A stretch of DNA of 11,838 nt from Acanthaster planci (Eukaryota > Echinodermata > Asteroidea > Valvatida > Acanthasteridae). Every line of letters begins with the position of its first letter. Position 1 is the first letter of the stretch. The notes beneath the pieces were generated by a model that saw only the letters and a program-made list of their open reading frames with translations, had not been told where the DNA came from and searched no databases. The DNA lies in NCBI RefSeq assembly GCF_001949145.1, contig NW_019091383.1, positions 217,682 through 229,519 on the forward strand, written 5' to 3'. The translations under genes were made by a program, and so were the position numbers. Of this stretch, positions 1 through 7,560 are shown one piece after another.

Positions 1-940
1 CACATGCTCAACCTGGCCATGTGTTTACTTAATCTGGCCAATGCAGATTCGAAACATGCAGTCGCAACATTTGAAGAGATAGCAGTACCAAAGAGTAAAA
101 AAAGGGAACATATTTTTACAGCACATGTAAACAAATACAGGCAATGTGAGTGAGCCACATGCATTTCGCACTGAACGCGCGCTACCATCCATCGTTTTGC
201 CCACTGCTTGCCCAGGCTTTTTAAAATCACAGTTATACCCGTAAGGCTGGTGGTCTATGCATTTATGTCTGTGTTTGGTACACACTCACCGCATAGGCGT
301 GCAAGTTTTTGTACGTTTGACACGGAGCACGCTGAGTATGCGCAACGAATCTAGTCTGGAATGTATGGTCTTCATGTGCACGCCGAATGCGTGCAAGAAC
401 CCGGTTGAAAAACCTAGTACCATCTGTCTTTCTTTTGCCAGTGAGGGTGCACTTCAGCTCAGGGCATATGGGTATCATTTTTAAGATAACAGTTTTCTTC
501 AACATGCTTGTGAAATGGTCACAATCACTCTTTATCTCTTGGTCAACATTAACCCTAACCCCCCAAGGGTTGCTGGCCCTAATCTTCCCCATTCACACAA
601 AGTTAAACACCCCTATGGGACTTTGTGCACAGAGGCTGTTGGACTTTGCAAATGCCAATGCAAAAGCCAGCTGCAATGGGCCTACCAGACCTATCCCCAC
701 AGAATTGAACACTTTACTACATTTAATTCTGTGTGGTTGGGGAAGATTTGGGTTAAAAGGTGTAAGGATATTAAAATGTTCCTCTGGCAAAGGGGCCAAT
801 TCTGTATTATTGTTGGGAGTTACTCAAAAATCAGAATCAGAGAAGCACTTTACATCTTGTAAAAGCACTGTATACCGTAGTTTGCGCAGAATGAAGAACA
901 TTCGAGCACTGTTTTATAGGACACGAAGAAATTCCCGTGG
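1..940. other. No convincing gene; likely intron or flank of the minus-strand gene
   Basis: The region left of the last visible minus-strand exon should be intron of that gene or beyond. I found no acceptor plus open frame that clearly continues it. A 206-codon plus-strand open frame at 387-1007 overlaps exon 3 on the other strand and shows no family resemblance. Around 581-750 there is a weak inverted repeat, listed separately. Confidence 0.4.
581..751. repeat. Weak inverted repeat, possible decayed mobile element
   Basis: The left arm around 581-600 (AATCTTCCCCATTCACAC) is nearly complementary to the right arm at about 730-748 (GTGTGGTTGGGGAAGATT). Similarity weakens quickly outward, and no target-site duplication is visible. 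It may be an old foldback element or chance. Confidence 0.25.
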
Positions 941-946
941 ACTCAC

Positions 947-1065
947 TCAAACGATACGGTGCCTGTTGTGTCGCCATTTCTCAGCGGTATGGTGCCTGTA
1001 TTTGTGAACTGAATCACTGAATCCCCTGCTGTAAAGGCTGTGATTGTGTTGCACGTTACCGTCAC
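947..1065 (-). CDS. Exon 3 of the secreted-protein gene: Thr-rich, beta-strand-like
   Basis: A 119-base exon encoding 39 residues plus two bases of the next codon. The acceptor is CTGTTTCTTAAATCAG and the donor TTTGA|GTGAGT. The translation begins VTVTCNTITAFTAGD and ends near DTTGTVSF, with many Thr and alternating hydrophobic residues. Intron 2 before it is 1156 bases (2221-1066). Without the splice the frame would hit TGA immediately after Glu, which is what a real donor at this point predicts. Confidence 0.58.
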
Positions 1066-2625
1066 CTGATTTAAGAAACAGGTGGAAATTTAATCAAGAC
1101 TGGGAAGTTTGTGGTTATTGGAACGTTCAATACATCAGAAGTGAAAACAAATTCTTTTTTGGTATCCGTATTAATCAGATGGGATTTGTTTCTCCAAGGC
1201 TGCCTCTTAATTCATAGAAAAAGAACTCTGAAAAGAATTCCTAATTCATGAATATTATCAAGTTAACCCAATTATAAACATGGAACAAAAGTATAAGATT
1301 TGTCCACAAATAATAAAAAGTCAAAGAAACCTAAAAACTTGAATGCACCAACTAAATAAATGCATTTTAAATTTAAATTCTATTTAACAAAGGGCACCTG
1401 CACTTTTCATAACGTCCTATTAAAGACTTTTTGATTTGAGCAGCAGCATATGGGGGGCGGTCAGGGGGAAGACACCTTCCCCAAGCATAAGTCTGTGTCC
1501 TCCCTCCCCGTGTGCCACCCTCCCCCCTTGAATTTTTTGAAATGTACACAACCTATGGACGAGGCACAGTTAAAGCTGCTCTCAGTGCAAGGGGGGGGGG
1601 ATTGTTTTCCCCCACCTTTGAAAAGGTAGTTATTTGCCCCCTCCCACGTTATAGGCCTACTGACCATCGGAGGTACATTGCAACTTCATAATTGTATTCG
1701 TGGAGGCATGTGGCCTAGTCGTTAGGGTTTGTGGCGTCTGATCATAGGGTCAGAGGTTCGAATCCAGCTAGTGGCAGCATGTTGTGATCCTGGGCCAGTC
1801 ACTTTACTCCTATGTGCCTCTTTCCACCCAGGAGTAAATGGGTACCTGTCAGGGCAGACACGGTTGTTTAGCCGTTTACGCCGAAACAGTAGCACCGGGC
1901 TACTATACTCCCCAGGGAGCTGAGACGGTTCCAGGAATGTTCAGATGATGTGTGAGCCCAATGTACAGGGATAATGATGATACAGCGCCTCGGAATGGTT
2001 TGCTAGATAGAGGGCGCTTTACAAGTGCTTGTTATTATTATTATTCTCTTCAGTCTAATGGCCGGGGCTTCCCCCCTACCCACTCTTAAAACCGTTCTGC
2101 CACTGTAGTCTCAGTGTCAGACTAAAGAAGTGCGCATCCTGGGTTCCCGCTCAAAATTTCATCCCTGACTACGTCAGTTACCCATTGGATTTGAGGGCAA
2201 ATGAAATCAACTTTTGTTTACATCTTCGTCGAATGGTCCTCCCTCTACTGAGCTGCCGTTTGTCACATTGTAGAGATCGAAAAACAGGGGCAGCGTCCCG
2301 GAGCCAACATTCAGGTTGAAAAGGAAGGATTCTGGGACCGGTGAGCTGGGATCCAATCCAAGATTGACCCTTCCTTGGATTTCTGCGAAAACAAAATAAG
2401 GTGATGTCTAAATTAATAAATAACTTAATATAAATTAATACCCATACTGGTTAATATGAAAACACTGCAGTAGGGCCTACATCATTACATAAGTTTCCAA
2501 GTGTAACGTTATTCGACAAGTTTCACGATGCACACAAAACCAAAAATACCATTACCTTGGCTTTTGGAATTCTCAACCAGAAGCAAGACTAGTACGACAT
2601 GCCTCAAAATAGTCAGGAGAAACAT
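947..2625 (-). CDS. 5' part of a gene for a secreted protein of unknown family (three exons, 3' end not found)
   Basis: Minus-strand join of 2625-2556, 2382-2222 and 1065-947, giving 116 complete residues. Seen: ATG at 2625 has an in-frame TGA seven codons upstream; residues 1-23 are Met plus a strongly hydrophobic core (LTILRHVVLVLLLV), which reads as a signal peptide. Exon 1 ends with one base of a codon, exon 2 supplies the other two, exon 2 ends in phase 0 and exon 3 starts in phase 0, so all three join without a break. All four internal splice sites are GT-AG with pyrimidine-rich acceptors. Residues 62-67 read NVTNGS, two adjacent N-glycosylation sequons; one Cys is at residue 82; exon 3 is Thr-rich with alternating hydrophobics, suggesting beta strands. 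I do not recognise the family. Inference: a secreted or cell-surface beta-rich glycoprotein. The last codon is split at a strong donor (GTGAGT, 946-941), so more exons must follow to the left. It is divergent from the phosphatase gene. Confidence 0.62.
1440..1620. repeat. G/C-run tract with short hairpin
   Basis: Intronic tract with a run of ten G at 1591-1600, several C runs, and a perfect 7-bp hairpin at 1465-1482 (GGGGAAG, loop ACAC, CTTCCCC). In the sense of the minus-strand transcript it is read as the complementary C-runs. No gene signal. Confidence 0.4.
1700..2045 (+). mobile_element. tRNA-derived SINE
   Basis: Carries a polymerase III promoter: box A TGGCCTAGTCGT at 1711-1722 and box B GGTTCGAATCC at 1755-1765, about 33 bases apart. 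A tRNA-unrelated body of about 270 bases follows, ending in AGGGCGCTTTACAAGTGC and a short TTA repeat (TTATTATTATTATT, 2032-2045). This is the layout of tRNA-class SINEs mobilised by LINEs. No clear target-site duplication was found. It sits in intron 2 of the minus-strand gene, antisense to it. Confidence 0.75.
2222..2382 (-). CDS. Exon 2 of the secreted-protein gene: N-glycosylation sequons
   Basis: A 161-base exon whose acceptor (TTTTGTTTTCGCAG) is among the best in the window. It completes the split codon as GAA (Glu24), then encodes 53 residues including NLGLDPSSPVPESF and FFDLYNVTNGSSVEGG. The other two frames are closed or unconvincing. The donor is GAT|GTAAAC. If that donor were not used, the frame would run only five more codons, to a TGA, so a terminal-exon reading is possible; the matching phase of exon 3 argues against it. 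Confidence 0.62.
2556..2625 (-). CDS. Exon 1 of the secreted-protein gene: signal peptide
   Basis: Encodes 23 residues plus the first base (G) of codon 24. The N-terminus is MFLLTILRHVVLVLLL followed by VENSKSQ, with a hydrophobic stretch of about 15 residues and a small, polar region suited to signal peptidase cleavage near residues 20-24. The donor reads CCAAG|GTAATG. An upstream in-frame TGA supports this ATG, although the base at -3 is C, so the start context is only moderate. Intron 1 is 173 bases (2555-2383). Confidence 0.62.
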
Positions 2626-3056
2626 TGGTGACTTTTTCAAGGTTCATTGCTACGAAAAAAATGGCTAATTTTGCAGGTTCTACGGCGGCTTCAGCAACAC
2701 AAAAAATCACAAAAACGCGGTATGTTTACGAATGTGTGCAATCCAAGTCCAAACTCCTTCACTTTCATAAGATGCTAACTGGGTACCAGACTATTGCGTT
2801 GAAAAGCTCTGCGGTAGTGCAAGCATATTTGGGCTATATGCGATTTTTAAAACACAACTTGGATGAGGGCTAGAAAAATAAGGCTGGTTTTGGTAGCCCA
2901 ACAGATAAGATCGTGCATTACGTGCGGAACCAATCGAATATGAATAAGATCTGGAGCACCGAAACGCTGCGATTTTCCACTCACGAAAGTTCGACTGCCG
3001 GCTTCATCAACTCCATTGTTTATGCTAAAGTAAACGAACATGGGTGGGCATTTTGA

Positions 3057-3270
3057 GGAAAGAGTTCCATATGCATGTACATGTACTCCAGCACCTGATG
3101 CCCCTGTGCACAGTCCTAATGAGACTTAATTACAAATAAATATAATGATCACTTGTCTCAAAAAACCTGAAGTGTTTTCTAAGTATCTAACCTAGTATTA
3201 AGTTCTAACGTAGTTGTTATAGGCCCTAATTCAGGAAAAATTGGTGTTGTCTACATATGGAACTCTTTCC
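3057..3270. repeat. Short element bounded by 17-bp perfect inverted repeats
   Basis: GGAAAGAGTTCCATATG at 3057-3073 is repeated as its exact reverse complement at 3254-3270, 180 bases apart. This could be a small MITE, but I see no matching target-site duplication, so the superfamily is unassigned. Confidence 0.45.
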
Positions 3271-3489
3271 ATTCTGGTAGTGTAGAAATTCCGTTTTTTT
3301 CTGTAGACTTTTTGAGGAGGATTGACAAGCTGACAGTCAGTGAGGTACAACTGTAGAATACAGGGCCACTGGGCTTGGATTTTTCGACCGTCACCATTCA
3401 TTTTGTGTTACTTTGTTCTCAAAAAGAACTTGGGAGGAGTTTTTTTTATGGGGAGGGGACTTTCGTAGGGGAGACATATAACCTGTTGC

Positions 3490-3660
3490 AGGGGTTGATG
3501 TTAATTTGTTAAATTCGATGAATTTAAAATTTCAGGCTTTCTTAAATTTATTAAAACTATATAAATATTAAAAATAAATTAAAAATAAATAGAGCTATTA
3601 TTACAAAAAATAAATAAATTGATAAAAAGTATTTTGTGTTGATATTTGTTTTATCAAATT
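3490..3660. repeat. AT-rich low-complexity tract
   Basis: Dominated by A and T with repeated AATAAATTAAA-like words and no open frame of interest. No gene is seen from here to about 4310, apart from a possible leader exon ending near 4187. Confidence 0.6.
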
Positions 3661-4314
3661 AGTTTTGAAAGCCCCTTGAAAAAATCTTTCACATAATCCT
3701 TGAGGAGATGGTTTAAAGTCTTTGAAATTGAACAAAGTTAGGCAGAAGCTGTTCCGTATTCAGTACCATCACCAGGCTTCAAAACAAGTAACAATTAATG
3801 TGCATTTATCAGTAATTGGGAATTAATTTTCAGGTTTATTTTCTTAGTTTCAAAGCCATTTTCACAGATGATCAGTTATGTGCGCATAGCTAAATAAGTG
3901 AACTTACATTCTGTTTCAAAGTGGAAGTTGATATTTTGACAAAGAAAAAACCAGGGAGAACAAATCACAGCCAAAAACTGAACAATGCTCTCCAGTTAAC
4001 CAGGCAAAAAATTCAATTGCTGCCTGTAATGTAAACAATATTATGTTACTTCAAGCACCATTAAGATGTACTGTATGAAGCATGATTGCTAAATACAGAG
4101 CCACTGTGTTGCTATTACTGCTAACATGTCTGTCAAATTTCTCAGCCAAGAAAACGATTTCATTGTCAAACTGAGCTGGAGATTGGGGTAAGAGACCTGT
4201 ACATGTACGTTACTGAAAATCAGCTTTTGTTGACATGATTCAGCCTAAGGTACTGAAGAGATAGTCGGAACAGTCGGCCATGTTTAACTGGTTTTCGGAT
4301 GCAATAAAGGGAAT

Positions 4315-4383
4315 AATTATTTGTCTTTTGCAGCCTAAATCGTCCACCTTTGTACCTTCCTGGCAGCTGATAACAATTTTGAG
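4315..4383 (+). other. Probable 5'-UTR exon segment and its splice acceptor
   Basis: A pyrimidine-rich tract ending TTGTCTTTTGCAG lies at 4321-4333, 50 bases before the phosphatase ATG. An in-frame TAA follows at 4336-4338, so the segment is non-coding. A strong donor-like GTAAGA at 4188-4193 could end an upstream leader exon, giving an intron of about 146 bases. Inference only; the leader may instead come from further upstream. Confidence 0.4.
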
Positions 4384-5014
4384 ATGGATTCCAAATCCTT
4401 GCCTACCTCTACAACCTCGGATGGGGATTTTGTTGACAGTCCAGCCAGAAACATGATCCCACTGGACACGGTACTGAACCTCCGGCGAATAGACACCGGC
4501 GGTAAGCTCTATCGCTCAGCCAGGCAGGACCGCGCCTCGCCCGATGACATCCAACGCTTGGACGACCTCGGCATCCGCACTTTTTTTGACATGCGCAGCC
4601 CCAGCGAGTACCTGGGTGCGCGACATGGACTGCTAAAAGTGAGAGCACTCGACCACTGCGTCCGAGTGGTTGTGCCACAGCTCCCAAACCCCAAGACCAA
4701 GCCATACCCAACCATTGGCGCCATTCCGCTGAAGGACTTGAGTGGGAAACCAGTCATCAAACCCAAGCCTTCGTCCCAAATTCCCAGGCAGCGATACCTC
4801 GTCAACATGCTCCCCTTGACGTTGGTGTTCGCTGTCTTCTCCATAGCCCCGATCTACAAAAGTCTGCTCTGCATCTTTGTTATACTCATTGATGCTGTCC
4901 TCGGTACTGGACACAAATATTTGCTGCGATTTTTCTCTCCTGAGGTCAATCGCGTTGGCATGGCTGGAGTGTATTGTAGCATTCTTGAGAATGGAGGCAA
5001 ACAGTTGTGTTTCA
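4384..5014 (+). CDS. Phosphatase exon 1
   Basis: Encodes residues 1-210 plus one base of codon 211. It holds the N-terminal substrate-loop region, a Pro/Lys-rich linker (about 98-135) and the hydrophobic segment (about 139-174). The donor is TTTCA|GTAAGT at 5015. Read-through would reach TGA at 5023-5025 after three residues, so an unspliced message would make a protein lacking the active site. The first 330 bases are more GC-rich than the surrounding DNA. Confidence 0.9.
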
Positions 5015-7363
5015 GTAAGTCATGAGGGACCAAGTTCTGTTACCATAAGAACATGTTTATACTTTCCTCTTTTTCAAAAACATTGGACAGATTTTGACTA
5101 ATGCACTGAATTTTCAGATTTCAACGGAATACAAGTTAAGAATCCACGGAAGCTTCACATTTAGCCTTTCGGTGACATCTTTAGATGAAAATGGCACTAA
5201 CTTTAGGTCTAGCCTGAGTTTACTTACCAACATGTTTTCAAAATTTAAACGGACTTGTCTACACTAATGCCCACTCAGTACAAAAACCAAAAGTTTTGTG
5301 GAACACCCCAAATTTGTGCCAAAACTTTCTTAGAATCTTGCCAACTGTTTTGCTAAGTGTTTGGTCTTGCACCGCAGTTTATCACACACTAGTAAAAGAT
5401 GTGCCATCTAGCGTCATTATGAAGAACACTCTTACTGACAAATTCTCAGTTTTTCAAGGAGCAAATTCTGAGGATCCCAATCTCTTGAATTCTGGGGTGT
5501 TTTTTCAGTCCTTCCTTAAAATGGTTCTTAGTATAACAATGTAATTTTATGTTGGTACCAGCAACTTTGCTTTAGCAACTGCTGTAACCAGAGTTCTTTG
5601 TAATTTCTAACAGCTGGTATTTCCGTCTTATTCAATGAACTTCCTGGCTGTATTTATTCCTTAAAGACCCTTGGTCTGGATATTTTTGTCTTCTCTGTTC
5701 ACCAGTCTTGAAGACCATCTCGGACCCAGCCAATCTCCCTGCATTGCTGTGCTGTGCGCACGGCAAGGATCGGACAGGAATTGTGACGGCTATGATCCTA
5801 AGCATTCTGGGTAAATCAGACGAGTACATTGCTGAAGATTACGCTTTGTCAGTGGTAAGCGCCAATTTTAGTGTAATTTTTCTCAATTTACTGTCGGTAG
5901 CAATATTCCATTACCATAAAATATAAAATCAAAATAGTGATGGCCAAAACAGCAGTTACTATTCAAACCCTTATTTAGGACTCGGCTAATTTGAATAATT
6001 TGATATTAATATATTTTGTTTTATTAGATAATCTAATGGGTTTGAATCCCAGCTAAGTGACTAGTTAAGGTTGGGCTTGGGTAGATTTGTGGGGTTAGCA
6101 TTTGTAATTGTCGTTTTGCTAATTTGTCGTCTTTAACACAGGAAGGGCTGAAGCCTGTCCAGTCACGCGTCCACGGAGAATTGGTGACCCAGTACAACCT
6201 GGACGAGTCCTTCGCGATGGCCAAGAAAGAGACGATGCTGAAGACGCTGGCATTGCTCAGGGACAGGTGAGCCAGTCTAGTCCGAGAGTGGGGACAGGAC
6301 AAAGTCTCCAAGTCCTCACAACATCTTCACTGTCTGCACTCTGTTTGACATCTGTTATGTTCTGGTCCTCAGAAGGAAAAGCATGCTTGTGCATGTACAT
6401 GTGTACATGCGCCAAACCAAATAGAACTTAGAGGGGCTCAGGTCGTCCCAATTAAATGTTGGTTTCAGACATTTGTACTGGGGTTGCCCTGGCAACATCT
6501 GAAACCAAGTCGCTCTGGTGTCGTTTCCACTGTCTTCAAGTGTTGATATTTTGCCTGCTAGCACACGTCGTTGCTCCTAATTGTGCTAAACGACGCACTT
6601 TTGCCGCACTTAATTCAAAATTTGCTTTTAATTTGGTTTGGCGGGACTCTAGAATGCCTGTCTGAAACGGGGGTAAATGACACAAAACGCATTAAAGGAG
6701 GCCAGTAAGTTACTGTTATTTTCACCATGTTTCCCCGATGGTTTTCCATTTTTTTTGACAAGTCTTGAGCTCTCTACATTTTAAAATGTAGAGCTCTTTG
6801 TCGTTATATGCATCGGGGGGGGCTGAAACTGGACTGGAACCGTAAGAGTGATTTCTGTTTTGAAAAAAAAAAAAGATACTGTTGTTATACCTCGTGATTC
6901 GGGACAAGCTTTTGCATAGCGACCACCATCTCTGGAATGGACTGGTTCCTCTGTGCCCTTCTTATCCATTGAAAACAGTGTATTGGTGCAAAAGCTTGCC
7001 CCAAATCATGAGGTATAGCAACAGTGTCTTTAGTATGGAGACTTCAAATTGTTGTGTTTATGTGAATTCAAAGAACTCAGTGTACCAGTTTTTATTCAAA
7101 CTTAATTCACAAAAAGCTTATTGGTGTGGGCTTTGCGTGGTGATTTATCTTTGACAGAAACATTTATTGTTGGAGTGATTTTTTTTCAGTCTAGATGTGT
7201 TAGTGCGATCAAGTGAACCACAATGTGAACCTATCGAGTTTGTTCATAATGAGCCATTTAATTTCTCACTCTATGTTAAAGGTACGGATCGGTGGAGAAC
7301 TTTCTGGAATCCATCGGTTTTAGCGGGGAGGACCAGGAGAAATTACGCCAGGTGCTTTCTTGA
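4384..7363 (+). CDS. MptpB-like tyrosine/dual-specificity phosphatase (Y_phosphatase3 family), four exons, 328 aa
   Basis: Join of 4384-5014, 5706-5854, 6142-6266 and 7282-7363: 987 bases, 328 residues plus TGA. Family members hydrolyse phosphate esters on tyrosine, and some on serine/threonine or phosphoinositides, through a P-loop Cys. Seen: residues 30-75 carry the N-terminal family pattern (LNLRRIDTGGKLYRSARQDR, then LDDLGIRTFFDMRSPSEY); residues 225-235 form the P-loop LCCAHGKDRTG, nucleophile Cys227 and Arg233, with the Lys-Asp typical of MptpB-type enzymes; residues 303-310 read YGSVENFL, the family's C-terminal motif, followed by a Leu-rich end. Residues about 139-174 are very hydrophobic and may touch a membrane. 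Intron phases are 1, 0 and 2, all GT-AG. The start is set by an in-frame TAA at 4336-4338 and a good context (GAGATGG). The usual His before the catalytic Cys is replaced by Cys226. Substrate is unknown; cytosolic or membrane-associated location is inferred. Confidence 0.9.
5015..5705 (+). other. Phosphatase intron 1
   Basis: A 691-base intron from GTAAGT to CACCAG. An 82-codon open frame at 5296-5544 has no family resemblance. No repeat or RNA gene recognised. Confidence 0.8.
5706..5854 (+). CDS. Phosphatase exon 2: catalytic P-loop
   Basis: Follows acceptor TTCTCTGTTCACCAG and completes the split codon as ATC (Ile211). It encodes LKTISDPANLPALLC, the catalytic CAHGKDRTG loop and the following helix IVTAMILSILGKSDEYIAED. 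It ends in phase 0 before donor GTAAGC (5855-5860). The 691-base intron before it (5015-5705) shows nothing recognisable. Confidence 0.92.
6142..6266 (+). CDS. Phosphatase exon 3
   Basis: Follows acceptor CTTTAACACAG and starts in phase 0, encoding residues 261-301 (EGLKPVQSRVHGEL onward) plus two bases of codon 302. The stretch is mostly helical in character, with MAKKETMLKTLALLRD near its end, as expected before the YGSVE motif. The donor is GACAG|GTGAGC at 6267. The preceding intron is 287 bases. Confidence 0.88.
6772..6793. repeat. 22-bp perfect palindrome
   Basis: CTCTACATTTT is followed directly by its reverse complement AAAATGTAGAG. The symmetry continues as AGCTC on both sides after a two-base offset, so the symmetric block is about 30 bases. 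It lies in phosphatase intron 3. Confidence 0.85.
6873..7030. repeat. Foldback element with 44-bp arms
   Basis: Arm 6873-6916 is complementary to arm 6987-7030 at 39 of 44 positions, separated by 70 bases. In RNA, three of the five differences would be G-U wobbles, so the phosphatase pre-mRNA should fold into a long hairpin here. The arms could be TIRs of a tiny non-autonomous element or an inverted-duplication hairpin. No flanking target duplication seen. Confidence 0.8.
7282..7363 (+). CDS. Phosphatase exon 4 with stop codon
   Basis: Starts after the AG at 7280-7281. Its first base completes Arg302; it then encodes YGSVENFLESIGFSGED and a short charged tail (residues 303-328), ending at TGA 7361-7363. 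The acceptor has a moderate pyrimidine tract (TTTCTCACTCTATG). The perfect phase match and the family's YGS-E motif make the assignment firm. Confidence 0.9.
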
Positions 7364-7560
7364 GAGATTTTCTGTAAGTTTTGAGGTAGTGCGTAAACAC
7401 AGGAAAATAACCACTTTACGTTAGACGTCGACCAAGGCCAACTTAGCCCACCAGATTTCACTTACACAGCTTAAGTAGCAAGCAAAAGAAATAACCCACT
7501 AACCACAGACAAAAGTAGTCTCCTTACATCTCAAATCCACCTGAGACTAGCCTAAATACT
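7364..7560 (+). other. Start of phosphatase 3' UTR
   Basis: Non-coding sequence after the stop codon. There is no AATAAA before the MITE at 7561. ATTAAA variants occur at 7734-7739 (inside the MITE) and at about 8424 and 8537, but none can be chosen as the poly(A) signal from sequence alone. Confidence 0.4.

Larger units (their letters stand above)
2626..4330. promoter_or_regulatory. Region between two divergent genes (start codons 2625 minus and 4384 plus)
   Basis: The minus-strand secreted-protein gene and the plus-strand phosphatase gene point away from each other across this stretch, so both promoters should lie here. It contains ten CpG dinucleotides in about 90 bases at 2912-3000, including a CCAAT box at 2930-2934, which stands out from CpG-poor surroundings. 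A 17-bp inverted repeat pair (3057-3270) and an AT-rich tract (about 3490-3660) follow. No TATA box could be assigned. Promoter function is inferred from gene arrangement. Confidence 0.35.
6267..7281 (+). other. Phosphatase intron 3, repeat-bearing
   Basis: A 1015-base intron from GTGAGC to TTAAAG. It carries an alternating purine-pyrimidine patch rich in CATG/TACATG words (about 6381-6412), the 22-bp palindrome at 6772-6793 and the 44-bp foldback at 6873-7030. Small open frames across it are not gene-like. Confidence 0.8.

Noticed and set aside
290-455. Minus-strand open stretch ending at a GTGAGT donor, possible exon 4 of the secreted-protein gene
   Set aside because: A phase-compatible reading exists, but the acceptor lacks a pyrimidine tract, the phase does not run cleanly into the GTGAGT donor, and the basic translation does not resemble the preceding domain.
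548-562. Telomere-like TTAACCCTAACCC words
   Set aside because: Only two partial units; not an interstitial telomere array.
387-1007. 206-codon open frame on the plus strand
   Set aside because: No motif or family resemblance; it overlaps a better-supported minus-strand exon and crosses a weak inverted repeat.
2847-3041. Minus-strand frame with a GTGAGT donor at about 3001, possible upstream exon
   Set aside because: Its phase does not match the secreted-protein exons, which already have a good ATG and signal peptide at 2625; kept only as possible 5' UTR.
4409-4914. Three minus-strand open frames of 93-111 codons
   Set aside because: Antisense shadows of GC-richer phosphatase exon 1.
6038-6052. 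Box B-like GGTTTGAATCCC in phosphatase intron 2
   Set aside because: No box A at the expected distance and no SINE body; too short to support.
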